From contig VBEJ01000038.1 in assembly GCA_005882985.1 (NCBI GenBank), positions 1 through 56,626 on the forward strand: 56,626 bases of DNA, in the 5' to 3' direction. Under the pieces are notes generated by a model. It saw only the letters and a program-made list of their open reading frames with translations. It was not told where the DNA came from and did no database searches. The position numbers and the translations under genes are program-made. Source of the stretch: Chloroflexota bacterium (lineage in GTDB: Bacteria; Chloroflexota; Dehalococcoidia; SM23-28-2; RBG-16-64-32). Positions within the stretch are counted from its first letter, which is position 1; each line of letters opens with the position of its first letter. This document shows positions 8,505 to 18,062 of this stretch, one piece after another.

Positions 8505-9524
8505 TCAGGCGAAGCTTTGCGTTAGCTGCACCCACTCCTCCAACCGTCGCTTCGCGGCCCCGGAATCGACGGCATCCTCTGCTATGCGGGCACCCTCCTT
8601 TAGGCCGGTGGCTATATCCCCGGCTTGAAGAGCAGCGGCGGCGTTCAAGACGACTACGTCGCGAATGGGTCCGCGCTCGCCGTTCAACACATTCAGAAGA
8701 ACAGCCGCGTTCTCTTGCGAAGTACCACCCCTAATAGCGTGCGCCACTGCCCGGGGAAGTCCCGCGTCTTCCGGCGAGATTGTGTACTCGCGCACTCCTT
8801 CGCCGCGGACTTCGCAGATCAGCGAGGGGCTGCTAATGGACAGTTCATCGACCCCGTCATCTCCATGAACCACTAACGTGTGCCGGCCGTCCAGCCGCTG
8901 GAGCGCCGTAGCCATCTTCGACGCGATTTCCGGACTGGTGACCCCCAGCAGCTGGTGCTGCGCTCGCGCCGGGTTCGTCAGTGGCCCGAGGATGTTGAAT
9001 ACCGTGCGAACGCCGAGCTCCCGGCGCGGTCCGGCGGCGTACTTCATCGCCGGGTGGAACGCCTGCGCAAACATAAATCCGAAGCTGGTGCGCTCGATGC
9101 ATTCCGCCACTTGCTGAGGAGAGAGGTCGATCCTCGCCCCAAGCGCTTCGAGAAGATCAGCCGAACCGCAACCGCTCGTCATCGCCCGGTTACCGTGCTT
9201 GGCGATGCGCGCCCCCGCTCCGGCTGCTACGAATGCTGCCGCCGTCGATACGTTGAACGTGCCCTGATTGTCTCCGCCTGTCCCGCAAGTATCGAGCAGA
9301 GGCCCCTCAACCTCGACGCGCAGGGAATGCTCCCGCATAGCTTTTGCCAAGCCGGTGATCTCATCTACCGACTCGCCCTTCATCCGCAGCGCAATCAGGA
9401 AAGCACCCAGTTGAGCGGGCGTGGCTTTGCCGTTGAACACCTCGTGGATGGCAGAGGACGCCTCTTCTTCCTTTAGGTCGCGGCGGTCGTTAACGATCGC
9501 GGCGAGAGCTTCGCGAATACTCAT
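8505..9524 (-). CDS. trpD: Anthranilate phosphoribosyltransferase
   Basis: Transfers phosphoribose from PRPP to anthranilate. The 339 residues match the family length. The signature DTCGTGGDNQGTFN (PRPP and Mg binding) and KHGNRAMTSGCGSADLLEALG are both visible. It is monofunctional and not fused to trpG. It starts with ATG 12 bases after the trpG stop and ends 18 bases before trpC. It is part of the T-box-controlled trp operon. Confidence 0.97.
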   Translation of the reverse strand: MSIREALAAIVNDRRDLKEEEASSAIHEVFNGKATPAQLGAFLIALRMKGESVDEITGLAKAMREHSLRVEVEGPLLDTCGTGGDNQGTFNVSTAAAFVAAGAGARIAKHGNRAMTSGCGSADLLEALGARIDLSPQQVAECIERTSFGFMFAQAFHPAMKYAAGPRRELGVRTVFNILGPLTNPARAQHQLLGVTSPEIASKMATALQRLDGRHTLVVHGDDGVDELSISSPSLICEVRGEGVREYTISPEDAGLPRAVAHAIRGGTSQENAAVLLNVLNGERGPIRDVVVLNAAAALQAGDIATGLKEGARIAEDAVDSGAAKRRLEEWVQLTQSFA

Positions 9525-9536
9525 CTGGCGCTGCTC

Positions 9537-10103
9537 TTAGCCCTCGAGGAAGTTCCGCAGAATGTCTTTGCCCACGGTAGTAAGAATCGATTCCGGATGG
9601 AATTGAACACCCTCGACTGGATAGCGCTTGTGGCGGACGCCCATGATCACTCCGCTGTCTGATTCGGCCGTCACTTCAAGCTCGTCTGAAGGGAAGCCCT
9701 CTTTCTGGATCGCGAGGGAATGATAACGTATCGCCTCGAACGGCTCAGGCAGCCCGCGCAAGACGCCCTCACCGCTATGCTTAATCTGAGAAGTCTTGCC
9801 GTGCAGGATTTCGCCGGCGCCGGCCACTACTCCGCCGAACGCTTCTCCGATCGACTGGTGTCCCAGACAAACGCCGAGGACAGGTGTCTTTCCGGCGAAG
9901 TGCCGGACGACCGGCACGCTTATTCCTGCGTCACTCGGCGTACCTGGGCCGGGTGAGATGACGATCTTGTCAGGCGCCATCACATCGATGTCTTCGACCG
10001 TCGCTTCGTCGTTTCGCACGACTTCAACGACCGCTCCAAGCTCGCTCAGGTACTGATAGAGGTTGTACGTGAAGCTGTCGTAGTTGTCGATGAGCAGAAT
10101 CAT
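9537..10103 (-). CDS. trpG: Anthranilate synthase component II (glutamine amidotransferase)
   Basis: Class I glutamine amidotransferase that gives ammonia to TrpE for anthranilate synthesis. The 188 residues start with the typical LLIDNYDSFTYNL. The catalytic triad is visible as Cys79 (GVCLGHQ), His169 and Glu171 (QFHPES). The ISPGPGTP motif is at about 49-56. Its ATG overlaps the stop of the SDR gene (ATGA), so the SDR stands between trpE and trpG. In some bacteria this subunit also serves folate synthesis as PabA; the operon supports trpG here. Confidence 0.96.
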   Translation of the reverse strand: MILLIDNYDSFTYNLYQYLSELGAVVEVVRNDEATVEDIDVMAPDKIVISPGPGTPSDAGISVPVVRHFAGKTPVLGVCLGHQSIGEAFGGVVAGAGEILHGKTSQIKHSGEGVLRGLPEPFEAIRYHSLAIQKEGFPSDELEVTAESDSGVIMGVRHKRYPVEGVQFHPESILTTVGKDILRNFLEG

Positions 10104-10843
10104 GACTCGCCTCGGGTAACGAACAGCTCGCGGTCGAAGACCATGCCCGTATGCACGCCGCCTGAATCACTACAGAGAAAAGACACAAGCGGGACGAAGT
10201 CCTCGGGCCGGCCAACACGGCCCGACTTGAGAGCGGCTTCAATCTCCTCCTCGGACCGACCGAAACGCCAGAAGGCCGTATCGGTTGGGCCTGGTGCGAT
10301 CGCGTTGACGGTGATGCCGTAAGGGGCCACTTCCTGGGCGAGCGCGCGGGTAAGGTTCATGACCGCCGCCTTGGAAGCACCGTAGACAGCGCCGCCGGGA
10401 GAGCCGCGCAAGCCGCGCCCGGAGGCGTTGTTGATGATGCGTCCCCAGCGTTGCGGGACCATGTGGCGGAGGGCGGCGCGCGAGCAGAGGAAGGTGCCAC
10501 GAAGGTTAACGGCGATGATGCCGTCCCACTGCTCGTCGCTCATGTCTACGACGAGGTTGCGGGCGTACTTGCCGGCATTGTTGACCATGATGTCGAGGCG
10601 GCCAAGCTTTCCAACGGTCTGATCGACCATTGCGTCGACTCCGGCGGTCTGCGACACATCAGTGGTCAGCGCGATCGACTGGGCGCCGGTGCTCTTCAGC
10701 TCCGCCGCAACGTCCTCGGCCTTCGTACCGTCAATGTCCGCGATTGCTACTGCGCAACCCTCCGCAGCGAATCCACGAGCGATCGCGCGGCCGATGCCGC
10801 TTCCAGCGCCTGTTACGACCGCGACTTTTCCTTCTAGCTGCAT
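10100..10843 (-). CDS. Short-chain dehydrogenase/reductase embedded between trpE and trpG
   Basis: Classical SDR oxidoreductase, 247 residues, cytoplasmic, NAD(P)-dependent. The cofactor motif TGAGSGIG is at 11-18, NNAG at 88-91, and the catalytic residues Ser141, Tyr154 and Lys158 (YGASK) are in place, so it should be active. The acidic residue after beta2 (DIDG) favours NAD over NADP. The substrate is unknown; the family includes FabG-like and many other enzymes. It starts 18 bases after trpE and its stop overlaps the trpG start, so it lies between the two anthranilate synthase subunits. It is not a standard tryptophan gene, and a role in a tryptophan-branch product is only suggested by location. 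Confidence 0.92.
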   Translation of the reverse strand: MQLEGKVAVVTGAGSGIGRAIARGFAAEGCAVAIADIDGTKAEDVAAELKSTGAQSIALTTDVSQTAGVDAMVDQTVGKLGRLDIMVNNAGKYARNLVVDMSDEQWDGIIAVNLRGTFLCSRAALRHMVPQRWGRIINNASGRGLRGSPGGAVYGASKAAVMNLTRALAQEVAPYGITVNAIAPGPTDTAFWRFGRSEEEIEAALKSGRVGRPEDFVPLVSFLCSDSGGVHTGMVFDRELFVTRGES

Positions 10844-10861
10844 AGGATCAGTTCGTCCCGC

Positions 10862-12369
<1,508 letters not shown>

Positions 12370-12373
<4 letters not shown>

Positions 12374-13410
12374 TTCAACACCTGGATCGCTTCTCGGTCA
12401 CGGAAGTACGTCAGCCCCATGGCGTCGCGTGCTTCGGATAGCGTCTGCAGGCACTCTTGACGCGCCCGCGCCGTACCCCGGCTCAGGATCTCCTCGACCA
12501 GCCCTTTCTCGGCCGCGAAACGAGCGCGCCGCTCTCGAATTGGTTCGAGGAATCGATTGAGACCGGCGATCAGCTTCTGCTTCACTTCGACGTCACCGAC
12601 CTTGCCCTTGTGGTAGCGCGCCTTGAGGTCCTCGACCTCGGCCTTATCATCGTTGAAGGCATCGTGATAGATGAAGACGGGATTGCCCTGAACGCGGCCG
12701 GGTATGTCAGCGCGGATACGTTTGGGGTCCGTGTACATCGACATCACTTTTCGCTTCACTGTCTCCGCATCGTCGCGCAGGAAGATAGCGTTCCCGAGTG
12801 ACTTGCCCATCTTCGCTTTACCGTCCGTGCCAGGCAGCGTCGGGACGTTGCCAACGAGCCCCTCCGGCGCCGGAAACACAGGCGCAAACGTATCGTTAAA
12901 GCGTCGAGCGATTTCACGCGTGAGCTCGATGTGCGAGAGCTGGTCCTTCCCTACGGGCACGAGGTTGCCCTTCACCATCAGGATATCGGCGGCTTGAAGG
13001 ACGGGGTATGAGAGGAGCGCCATCGAAGCGGTGTCGAGCTTGAGGTCACGCACCACTTCCTTCAGGGTCGGAATGCGCTGGGCTCTTGGCACGCTGACGA
13101 GGGACATAAAGATCCAGGCGAGCTCGAGGACCTCCGGGACGAGCGACTGCAAGTAGATCGTCGTCTTTTCGTGGTCGATGCCGACGCTCAGGTAGTCGAG
13201 CACGAGCTCGTGGATGTTGTGCCCAACTTCCTCGAGATCGCTTGTCCGGGTGGTGAGGAGGTGAAGGTCGGCGAGCAGCAGGAACGTCTCGTACTCGTCC
13301 TGCAGCCGGACCCGATTGGCGAGCGTGCCAACGTAGTTGCCGAGGTGGAAGGCATCGCTCGTCGGCCGGTCACCTGTGAGTATTCGTTTGCGTCTGTGGC
13401 TGTCTCTCAA
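12370..13410 (-). CDS. trpS: Tryptophanyl-tRNA synthetase
   Basis: Charges tRNA-Trp; class I synthetase, 346 residues. The HIGH-like motif is HLGN in TSDAFHLGNYVG, close to the N-terminus, and the KMSKS loop appears as KMGKS at about 200-204. The start is non-ATG. The TTG at 13410 is chosen because GGGGAG lies just upstream; the earlier in-frame TTG at 13422 lies in the U-tract of the attenuator and has no RBS. It is the first gene of the trp operon, directly behind the T-box leader, so uncharged tRNA-Trp should raise both charging and synthesis of tryptophan. Confidence 0.95.
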
Positions 13411-13427
13411 CTGTCTCCCCAAAATTG

Positions 13428-13458
13428 AAAAACCCCTGCGCCCAAGGGGCGAGGGGTT
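13428..13458 (-). terminator. T-box attenuator terminator
   Basis: Intrinsic terminator of the T-box leader. AACCCCT (13458-13452) pairs with AGGGGTT (13437-13431), followed directly by a T-run. Its 5' arm lies just after the T-box sequence, which allows the mutually exclusive antiterminator fold. Confidence 0.9.
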
Positions 13459-13727
13459 CTCGCGGTGCCACCCTAATTGTCGCTTGAAGCGACATCTTTT
13501 CCAGGCACGCTCCGATGAAAAGCGGCTTCTCGAAGGATGCCCTGGGCGTGTAACGGTGCCCTCCCCGGCCTCGCCTACTGATCCACCTTCGTGGGATGTT
13601 GGGCGGGCGGCTCACAGGCCCATTCACCTGCTGCGCCGACGCCGGGCTCTCACCCTCCTCCCGGCTCTCTTGGCCTACGCCTTGCAGGCTACTATTCCCG
13701 TTCTCAGCCGCTGTCTGTTCGTTTGTG
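13428..13727 (-). promoter_or_regulatory. T-box riboswitch leader, tryptophan-specific (UGG specifier)
   Basis: Leader RNA of about 300 bases in front of trpS. Several T-box parts are seen directly: the invariant T-box sequence AGGGTGGCACCGCG at 13474-13461; the AGTA and GAA elements of the specifier (loop E) region closed by ACGGG/CCTGT and GCCTGC/GCAGGT helices; the AGAGAGCC...GGTGAGAGCC distal stem I motif; and the terminator at 13458-13428. The codon after the GAA element is TGG at 13622-13620, the Trp codon. This fits the downstream genes. Known mechanism: uncharged tRNA-Trp binds the specifier and the T-box bulge, stabilises the antiterminator, and lets transcription continue. The 5' end is inferred from the promoter. 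Confidence 0.93.
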
Positions 13728-13733
13728 ATGCGG

Positions 13734-13762
13734 AGTGTAACAGGCGATATGCGATCCGTCAA
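13734..13762 (-). promoter_or_regulatory. Sigma70-type promoter of the trp operon
   Basis: TTGACG (13762-13757), a 17-base spacer, then TACACT (13739-13734) on the minus strand. It lies between the gmk stop and the T-box leader, so transcription should start near 13727. No terminator is seen after gmk, so readthrough into the leader is also possible. Confidence 0.8.
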
Positions 13763-13808
13763 TCACGGGAAACGTGCACGGCCCTTCGCCTTACCAAGAG
13801 CATTCTCG

Positions 13809-14405
13809 CTAGACGATTATCTCGGCTCGATCCGGCCGGGAGCGCTCTTCGGACATGATCTGCTGGATTTCGTTCGCGCATTCCTCCAGATCGTCGTTGA
13901 TTACGTGATAGTCGAACTGGGGTGCCGCCGCCATTTCTTGCGTTGCCGTCTCCTCCCGGACTTGGACCTGCTCCTGGGTGTCAGCGCCGCGCTCGCGGAC
14001 GCGCCTTCGCAGTTCGGGTTCGGAGGGTGGCGAGACGAAGATAGTGGTGGTGCCGGGGACCAGTCGCTTGATCGTGCGGGCCCCCTGGATGTCTGTGCGG
14101 AGAAGGACGTCCCGCCCGCTCGCAAGCGCCTCCCGGATCGGCCCGCGAGGGACGCCTTTGTCCTGACCGTAAACGACCGCGTGTTCCAGCAATTCACTAT
14201 CGCGGCGAAGCCGCTCGAACTCCGCTTTCGACACGAAATGGTAGTCGACGCCTTCTTGCTCGCCGGCGCGCGGCGGGCGTGTTGTGACGTTAGCGACGAC
14301 GTACGACGAAGGATCTTGGGCTTTAACTTGGGTCAGGAGGGAGTCCTTTCCCGCCCCCGAAGGCCCGGTCAAGACGACGAGCAAGGGATCGCGCGCGTTC
14401 GTCAC
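13809..14405 (-). CDS. gmk: Guanylate kinase
   Basis: Phosphorylates GMP to GDP using ATP. The 198-residue protein has the P-loop GPSGAGKDS (about 14-22), the GMP-binding TTRPPRAGEQEGVDYHFVS segment, and the DIQGA region. The length is normal. Its start overlaps the end of the upstream DUF370 gene by 4 bases. The remA-gmk pairing is common in several bacterial phyla, which supports the assignment of the neighbours. It is the last gene before the trp promoter. Confidence 0.96.
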   Translation of the reverse strand: MTNARDPLLVVLTGPSGAGKDSLLTQVKAQDPSSYVVANVTTRPPRAGEQEGVDYHFVSKAEFERLRRDSELLEHAVVYGQDKGVPRGPIREALASGRDVLLRTDIQGARTIKRLVPGTTTIFVSPPSEPELRRRVRERGADTQEQVQVREETATQEMAAAPQFDYHVINDDLEECANEIQQIMSEERSRPDRAEIIV

Positions 14406-14680
14406 CTCGCCGATGGGCTGCGCTGGAAGTCTGCCAAGTCGACCAGAAGGCCCCGTGCTCTCAACTTTTTGGGCTGCGCAGAAACGAGCACGAGCTGGCC
14501 AGTATCCAGCGGGACAACAGCGGTCGTCCGCCGGCCGTTCGTCAGGTCAATCACCGCGCCGTTGGCCTTCTGCTCGCGGACAAGCTTTTGCACCTTCGCG
14601 GACTGAGGGGAGAGCACGCGATGCGTATGTTCCAGGGAGATAAAGCTACCAAAGCCAGCGTGCGCGAGTTTGATCGCCAT
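14402..14680 (-). CDS. DUF370/RemA-like regulatory protein (second copy)
   Basis: Small protein of 92 residues of the DUF370 family; the Bacillus member RemA is a DNA-binding regulator of extracellular matrix genes. The family pattern is visible: HAGFGSFISLEH near the N-terminus, a central VQKLVREQK helix, AVIDLTNGRRTTAVVPLDTGQLVLV strand region, then a variable tail. Its ATG overlaps the stop of the first copy as TAATG, and its end overlaps gmk. It is more divergent than the first copy (for example SPQSAKVQ in place of the usual S-GTAPIQR). Its target here is unknown. Confidence 0.85.
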   Translation of the reverse strand: MAIKLAHAGFGSFISLEHTHRVLSPQSAKVQKLVREQKANGAVIDLTNGRRTTAVVPLDTGQLVLVSAQPKKLRARGLLVDLADFQRSPSAR

Positions 14681-14982
14681 TACTCACCCTCTGCGAGGGA
14701 TTCGCGGGCAGTCCTTCCACTGACGCGACCGGCGACTGCCTCCGGGGTGATCGCCAGGAGCACGATGTGGCCGGACTGCGTAATCACAGCAGTTTTTGTC
14801 TTGCGCCCCGTCGTCATATCGACAATGTTGCCTCGTTTCTTCGCATCACGAACCAGCCGCTGGATGGGTGCGGTGCCTTTGCTCATATTGGCGAGTGCCA
14901 GAATCTTATCGACTGCGAGGAAATGACCGAAACCGACGTGCACTAGCTCGCTAGCGCCGTTGTGAGACTGCGCCACTACCAC
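14680..14982 (-). CDS. DUF370/RemA-like regulatory protein (first copy)
   Basis: DUF370 family protein of 100 residues, closer to the family consensus than its neighbour: VHVGFGHFLAVDKILAL, then MSKGTAPIQRLVRDAKKRGN, then VDMTTGRKTKTAVITQSGHIVL. RemA-type proteins form rings and bind DNA; that is family knowledge and is not shown here. It lies 28 bases after aroA and overlaps the second copy by one base (TAATG), so the two are co-translated. Two adjacent copies suggest a hetero-oligomer or divided roles. Confidence 0.88.
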   Translation of the reverse strand: MVVAQSHNGASELVHVGFGHFLAVDKILALANMSKGTAPIQRLVRDAKKRGNIVDMTTGRKTKTAVITQSGHIVLLAITPEAVAGRVSGRTARESLAEGE

Positions 14983-15010
14983 TCCTCCTTCATCATCGTT
15001 CGCGGTGGTG

Positions 15011-16306
15011 TTATGCCAGGCAGAGTCGCTCTAAGTCCAGCCAAAAGCGCGGATATGATACCGAAACACTTTCCGCCTGGCGGACCACCGTTTCTCCTTG
15101 TGAGAGCGCTCCCGCCACGGCCAGCATCATAGCCAACCGATGGTCCCCATGTGAGGATACCACAGCACCACGTAGCTTTTGGGGGCCCCAGATGCGGAAA
15201 CCGTCCTGTCTTTCTTCCAGGTTCGCCCCCAGCGCCCGTAGACCTTCTACAGTCGTTCGAATACGATTCGATTCCTTGACGGCAAGCTCTGCTGCGTCCT
15301 TGATGATAGTCTCTCCCTGCGCCAAGCAACCCGCGAGGGCGAGAAGAGGTAGTTCATCAATCGAGCGTGCGATGAGATCGCCGTCAATGGTGATCCCGCG
15401 CAGCTGCGACGAACGGACGAAGATGTTCGCCACGGGTTCCGCTCCCCAGAACTCCCCACCTTCTAGACGGATGTCTGCTCCCATCAAGGTCAAACAGTCG
15501 AGGATGCCAGTGCGTGTCTGATTCACGCCAACGCCGGCAATTTGAATTTCGGCATCAGGGTGAGCGGACGCCAGCACCAACCACGGTGCCGCTGACGAGA
15601 TGTCACCGGGCACTCGCAGTGATATCGCCGTGAGTTCCCCAGCGAGCGGCCGAATTCGGACGGCGGGCCCTTCGCCGAACTGTAAGTCCGCGCCCATGTT
15701 GGCCAGCATCCGCTCAGTGTGGTCGCGAGTCGGCGCTGGCTCCTCGATGACCGTTTCACCGTCGGCGTAGAGGCCCGCGAGCAGTAGGGCGGACTTTACC
15801 TGCGCGGAAGCGGCGGGCATCCGATAGTGGATGCCGCGCAACGACCCTCCTCGTATGACGAGTGGAGCGAGGCGCCCGCCGTCGCGGCCGCTTATGTCGG
15901 CGCCCATCTGGGTTAACGGCTCAACGATTCTTGCCATCGGCCGCGCGTTGAGCGAGGCATCACCGGAGATCACCGATAGAAACGGTTGCGCCGAGAGGAG
16001 GCCCGCCAGCAGGCGTATGGTAGTGCCTGAGTTCCGGGCGTCGAGCACCGACGCGGGCTCGTGGAGACCCCGGCTGCCCAAGCCCTTGACGGCGAGTTCG
16101 GACTCGCCGCGCCACCGGAATGAACCGCCAAGCCGGCGCAGGCAACTGATTGTTGCCAGGCAATCGGCCCCGCGCTGGAAGTCTTCGATGATCGCTTCGC
16201 CCTGAGCGATAGCGTTTAGGATTACCGCTCGGTGTGAAATCGATTTATTGGCGGAGACGCCTAAGGTTCCGCGGAAAGCCTTCGCGGTCGTGACGGTCTG
16301 CTGCAT
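15011..16306 (-). CDS. aroA: 3-phosphoshikimate 1-carboxyvinyltransferase (EPSP synthase)
   Basis: Sixth step of the shikimate pathway, joining PEP to shikimate-3-phosphate. The 431-residue protein has the N-terminal SANKSISHRA substrate-binding segment, LDARNSGTTIRLLAG (the PEP/glyphosate loop), and the SAQVKSALLLAGL and GDHRLAMMLAVAG segments typical of AroA. It starts 5 bases after tyrA and is followed 28 bases later by the remA genes. The pathway neighbour tyrA upstream and the trp operon downstream place it in an aromatic amino acid region. Confidence 0.96.
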   Translation of the reverse strand: MQQTVTTAKAFRGTLGVSANKSISHRAVILNAIAQGEAIIEDFQRGADCLATISCLRRLGGSFRWRGESELAVKGLGSRGLHEPASVLDARNSGTTIRLLAGLLSAQPFLSVISGDASLNARPMARIVEPLTQMGADISGRDGGRLAPLVIRGGSLRGIHYRMPAASAQVKSALLLAGLYADGETVIEEPAPTRDHTERMLANMGADLQFGEGPAVRIRPLAGELTAISLRVPGDISSAAPWLVLASAHPDAEIQIAGVGVNQTRTGILDCLTLMGADIRLEGGEFWGAEPVANIFVRSSQLRGITIDGDLIARSIDELPLLALAGCLAQGETIIKDAAELAVKESNRIRTTVEGLRALGANLEERQDGFRIWGPQKLRGAVVSSHGDHRLAMMLAVAGALSQGETVVRQAESVSVSYPRFWLDLERLCLA

Positions 16307-16311
16307 TGCGG

Positions 16312-17466
16312 TTAAGTCTCATTATCGGGCTTGTCTTCCGTCTCTATCTGCTTCTCGGCCCGCTTCTGCTCCAGCTTCTCCAGGTCCCGCCGCACGTCCT
16401 CAGCGATTCGCTCAGCGAGAGTCGGCCGGCGTTTGCCGTCCTTCTCCTCGGCTTCTTGCGTTTGGCGCATCAGCTCCGGCAGCTGCTTTGCTCGCTGAAT
16501 ATTCTTGGCCAGCGCTCCACCCACGAGCATGCTCAGGAGCGCCTGGCCGGAGTCCACCTTGGCTGTGGCCGTTTCCATCTGCCTGCGGGGAGGCTGGCGC
16601 TGAAAAGCCTCGCGCTCTATCTGGGCTTTAAGGAACGTCTCCAGGAGGACCTCATCTTGCGCGTCCTTGAGCATGTCCCGGTAGCGTCGAAGTTCCTCCG
16701 CCATCCGCTCCAACCAGTGGATCAAAGCATCGCGGTTGGTTGCCCAAATGCCGTGGCTCATCGCAGGGTCGCTCGCCGCCAGGCGCGTGACATCGCTGAA
16801 GCCGGACGAGGCCATCATTCCCATGTCGTTCCAGGCGGGACTCGAACGCAGCATCGAGAAGAGGGCAGTCGACATCATCAGTGGCAGGTGGCTTACGGCG
16901 CCGGCGTAGATGTCGTGCTCTTCAGGATCGACAAAAAGGGGCTCCGAGCCGGCAAGCCGTACGAGCCCAAGGACCGTCTTCACGGCTGTGTCGGAAGCAT
17001 CGACGGCGGGGCAGATGCAGTACGCCTTCCCTCGAAACAGCGAGGCCTCGGCAGACGCGATGCCGGCCGTTTCTTTGCCAGCCATAGGATGGCCGCCGAC
17101 GAAGTTAACGTATTCGGGCAACGCCTCCTTTGCCCAACGCATAACGTGGGCCTTGGTGCTCGTTGTGTCGGTGACGACCGTCCCCTCAGCGAGATCAGGA
17201 GCCATTTGCTGCATTACCTCGCGCACGCTAAGAACGGGAACGGCAATGATAACCATACCCGCTCCGGAGACAGCTCGGGGCAGGTTGTGCTCCGTGCGAT
17301 CGATCGCTCCGGACTTCTCGGCTTGCGTCGCGTTAGCCCGATCCCGATCGTGGCCTATGACCTCGAGGCCCGGTAGCCGGGCGCCCTTAAGCGCCATTCC
17401 CAGCGACCCGCCAATCAGGCCGGTGCCGATGATGGTGATGCGCTTCTTGCCGTTAGATCTGTCCAT
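16312..17466 (-). CDS. tyrA: Prephenate dehydrogenase with charged C-terminal extension
   Basis: Oxidative decarboxylation of prephenate to 4-hydroxyphenylpyruvate in tyrosine synthesis. The 384-residue protein starts with a Rossmann fold (IIGTGLIGGSLGMAL, about 11-25), then the DTTSTK and GGHPMAGKE substrate-site segments and the AVSHLPLMM helix. These are classic TyrA features. The last 90 or so residues are highly charged and rich in E, K, R and Q (LEKLEQKRAEKQIETE), probably coiled-coil. They do not look like an ACT domain, so feedback control by that route is not supported. It is followed closely by aroA. Confidence 0.95.
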   Translation of the reverse strand: MDRSNGKKRITIIGTGLIGGSLGMALKGARLPGLEVIGHDRDRANATQAEKSGAIDRTEHNLPRAVSGAGMVIIAVPVLSVREVMQQMAPDLAEGTVVTDTTSTKAHVMRWAKEALPEYVNFVGGHPMAGKETAGIASAEASLFRGKAYCICPAVDASDTAVKTVLGLVRLAGSEPLFVDPEEHDIYAGAVSHLPLMMSTALFSMLRSSPAWNDMGMMASSGFSDVTRLAASDPAMSHGIWATNRDALIHWLERMAEELRRYRDMLKDAQDEVLLETFLKAQIEREAFQRQPPRRQMETATAKVDSGQALLSMLVGGALAKNIQRAKQLPELMRQTQEAEEKDGKRRPTLAERIAEDVRRDLEKLEQKRAEKQIETEDKPDNET

Positions 17467-17537
17467 CTCGCATTACGAGCTTATCAGGCTGTCTATGTGC
17501 TTACAATTTAAGACATGCGGTCTTCGCTAGCGTCCGA

Positions 17538-18062
17538 TCAGCAGGAATCGTCGGCCATACGGAGCAGGCGTTGACGCTCGTCGGGCATATCGATGTCTTC
17601 GTGTCCGCGGATGAGTTCCACGACGGCAATCGGGGCGCCGAGCGCCTCGGCTACCAGGGCGCCACGTTCGGCGTGCTGACTCAGCGCCGCCAGCCCGCTG
17701 CGCCCTCTCGCTAACCTGCGCAAGGCCCACGGCGCGCCGGTTTCCAGCAAAACATACGCGATCCGGTGCCATAGCCTCACCTTAACTCCCGCCAGTGGTG
17801 CTTTCCCGGAGTCGTGCAGAAGCGACGCGACCAGCAAATCGGGGTCTGTGTGGCCTTGGTCTTTGAGCGTCCAATATACGTCCAAACTGTGCCGCTGGTC
17901 CCGCTTGCTCATCGACTCAAAGAGGGGCGATAACTTGGGACCGAGCAGTTGCTCGGCATCTGATCGCTCGCTCCTGTCGATTCTCGGCTTGAGAGCGCCG
18001 ATCAGCTGCCGCGTTCGGTAGGCCGGTCGCTCAAACAAAGGGGTCGCCCGTTGTCCCGGCAA
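17538..18062 (-). CDS. HD-domain protein, putative metal-dependent phosphohydrolase
   Basis: A 174-residue protein with an HD-type motif: His58 in QRHSLDVYWTL and the His83-Asp84 pair in LLHDSGKAPL, followed by a helical segment and a conserved-looking ELIRGHEDI near the C-terminus. HD proteins hydrolyse phosphate esters including nucleotides; the substrate is not deducible. The predicted start lies 32 bases inside the upstream protease gene, and no better start was found before His58, so the exact N-terminus is uncertain. It belongs to the run protease-HD-tyrA-aroA. Confidence 0.75.
   Translation of the reverse strand: MPGQRATPLFERPAYRTRQLIGALKPRIDRSERSDAEQLLGPKLSPLFESMSKRDQRHSLDVYWTLKDQGHTDPDLLVASLLHDSGKAPLAGVKVRLWHRIAYVLLETGAPWALRRLARGRSGLAALSQHAERGALVAEALGAPIAVVELIRGHEDIDMPDERQRLLRMADDSC

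Noticed and set aside
16306-17376. Long plus-strand ORF opposite tyrA
   Set aside because: It is a shadow of tyrA, which has unmistakable family motifs on the minus strand.
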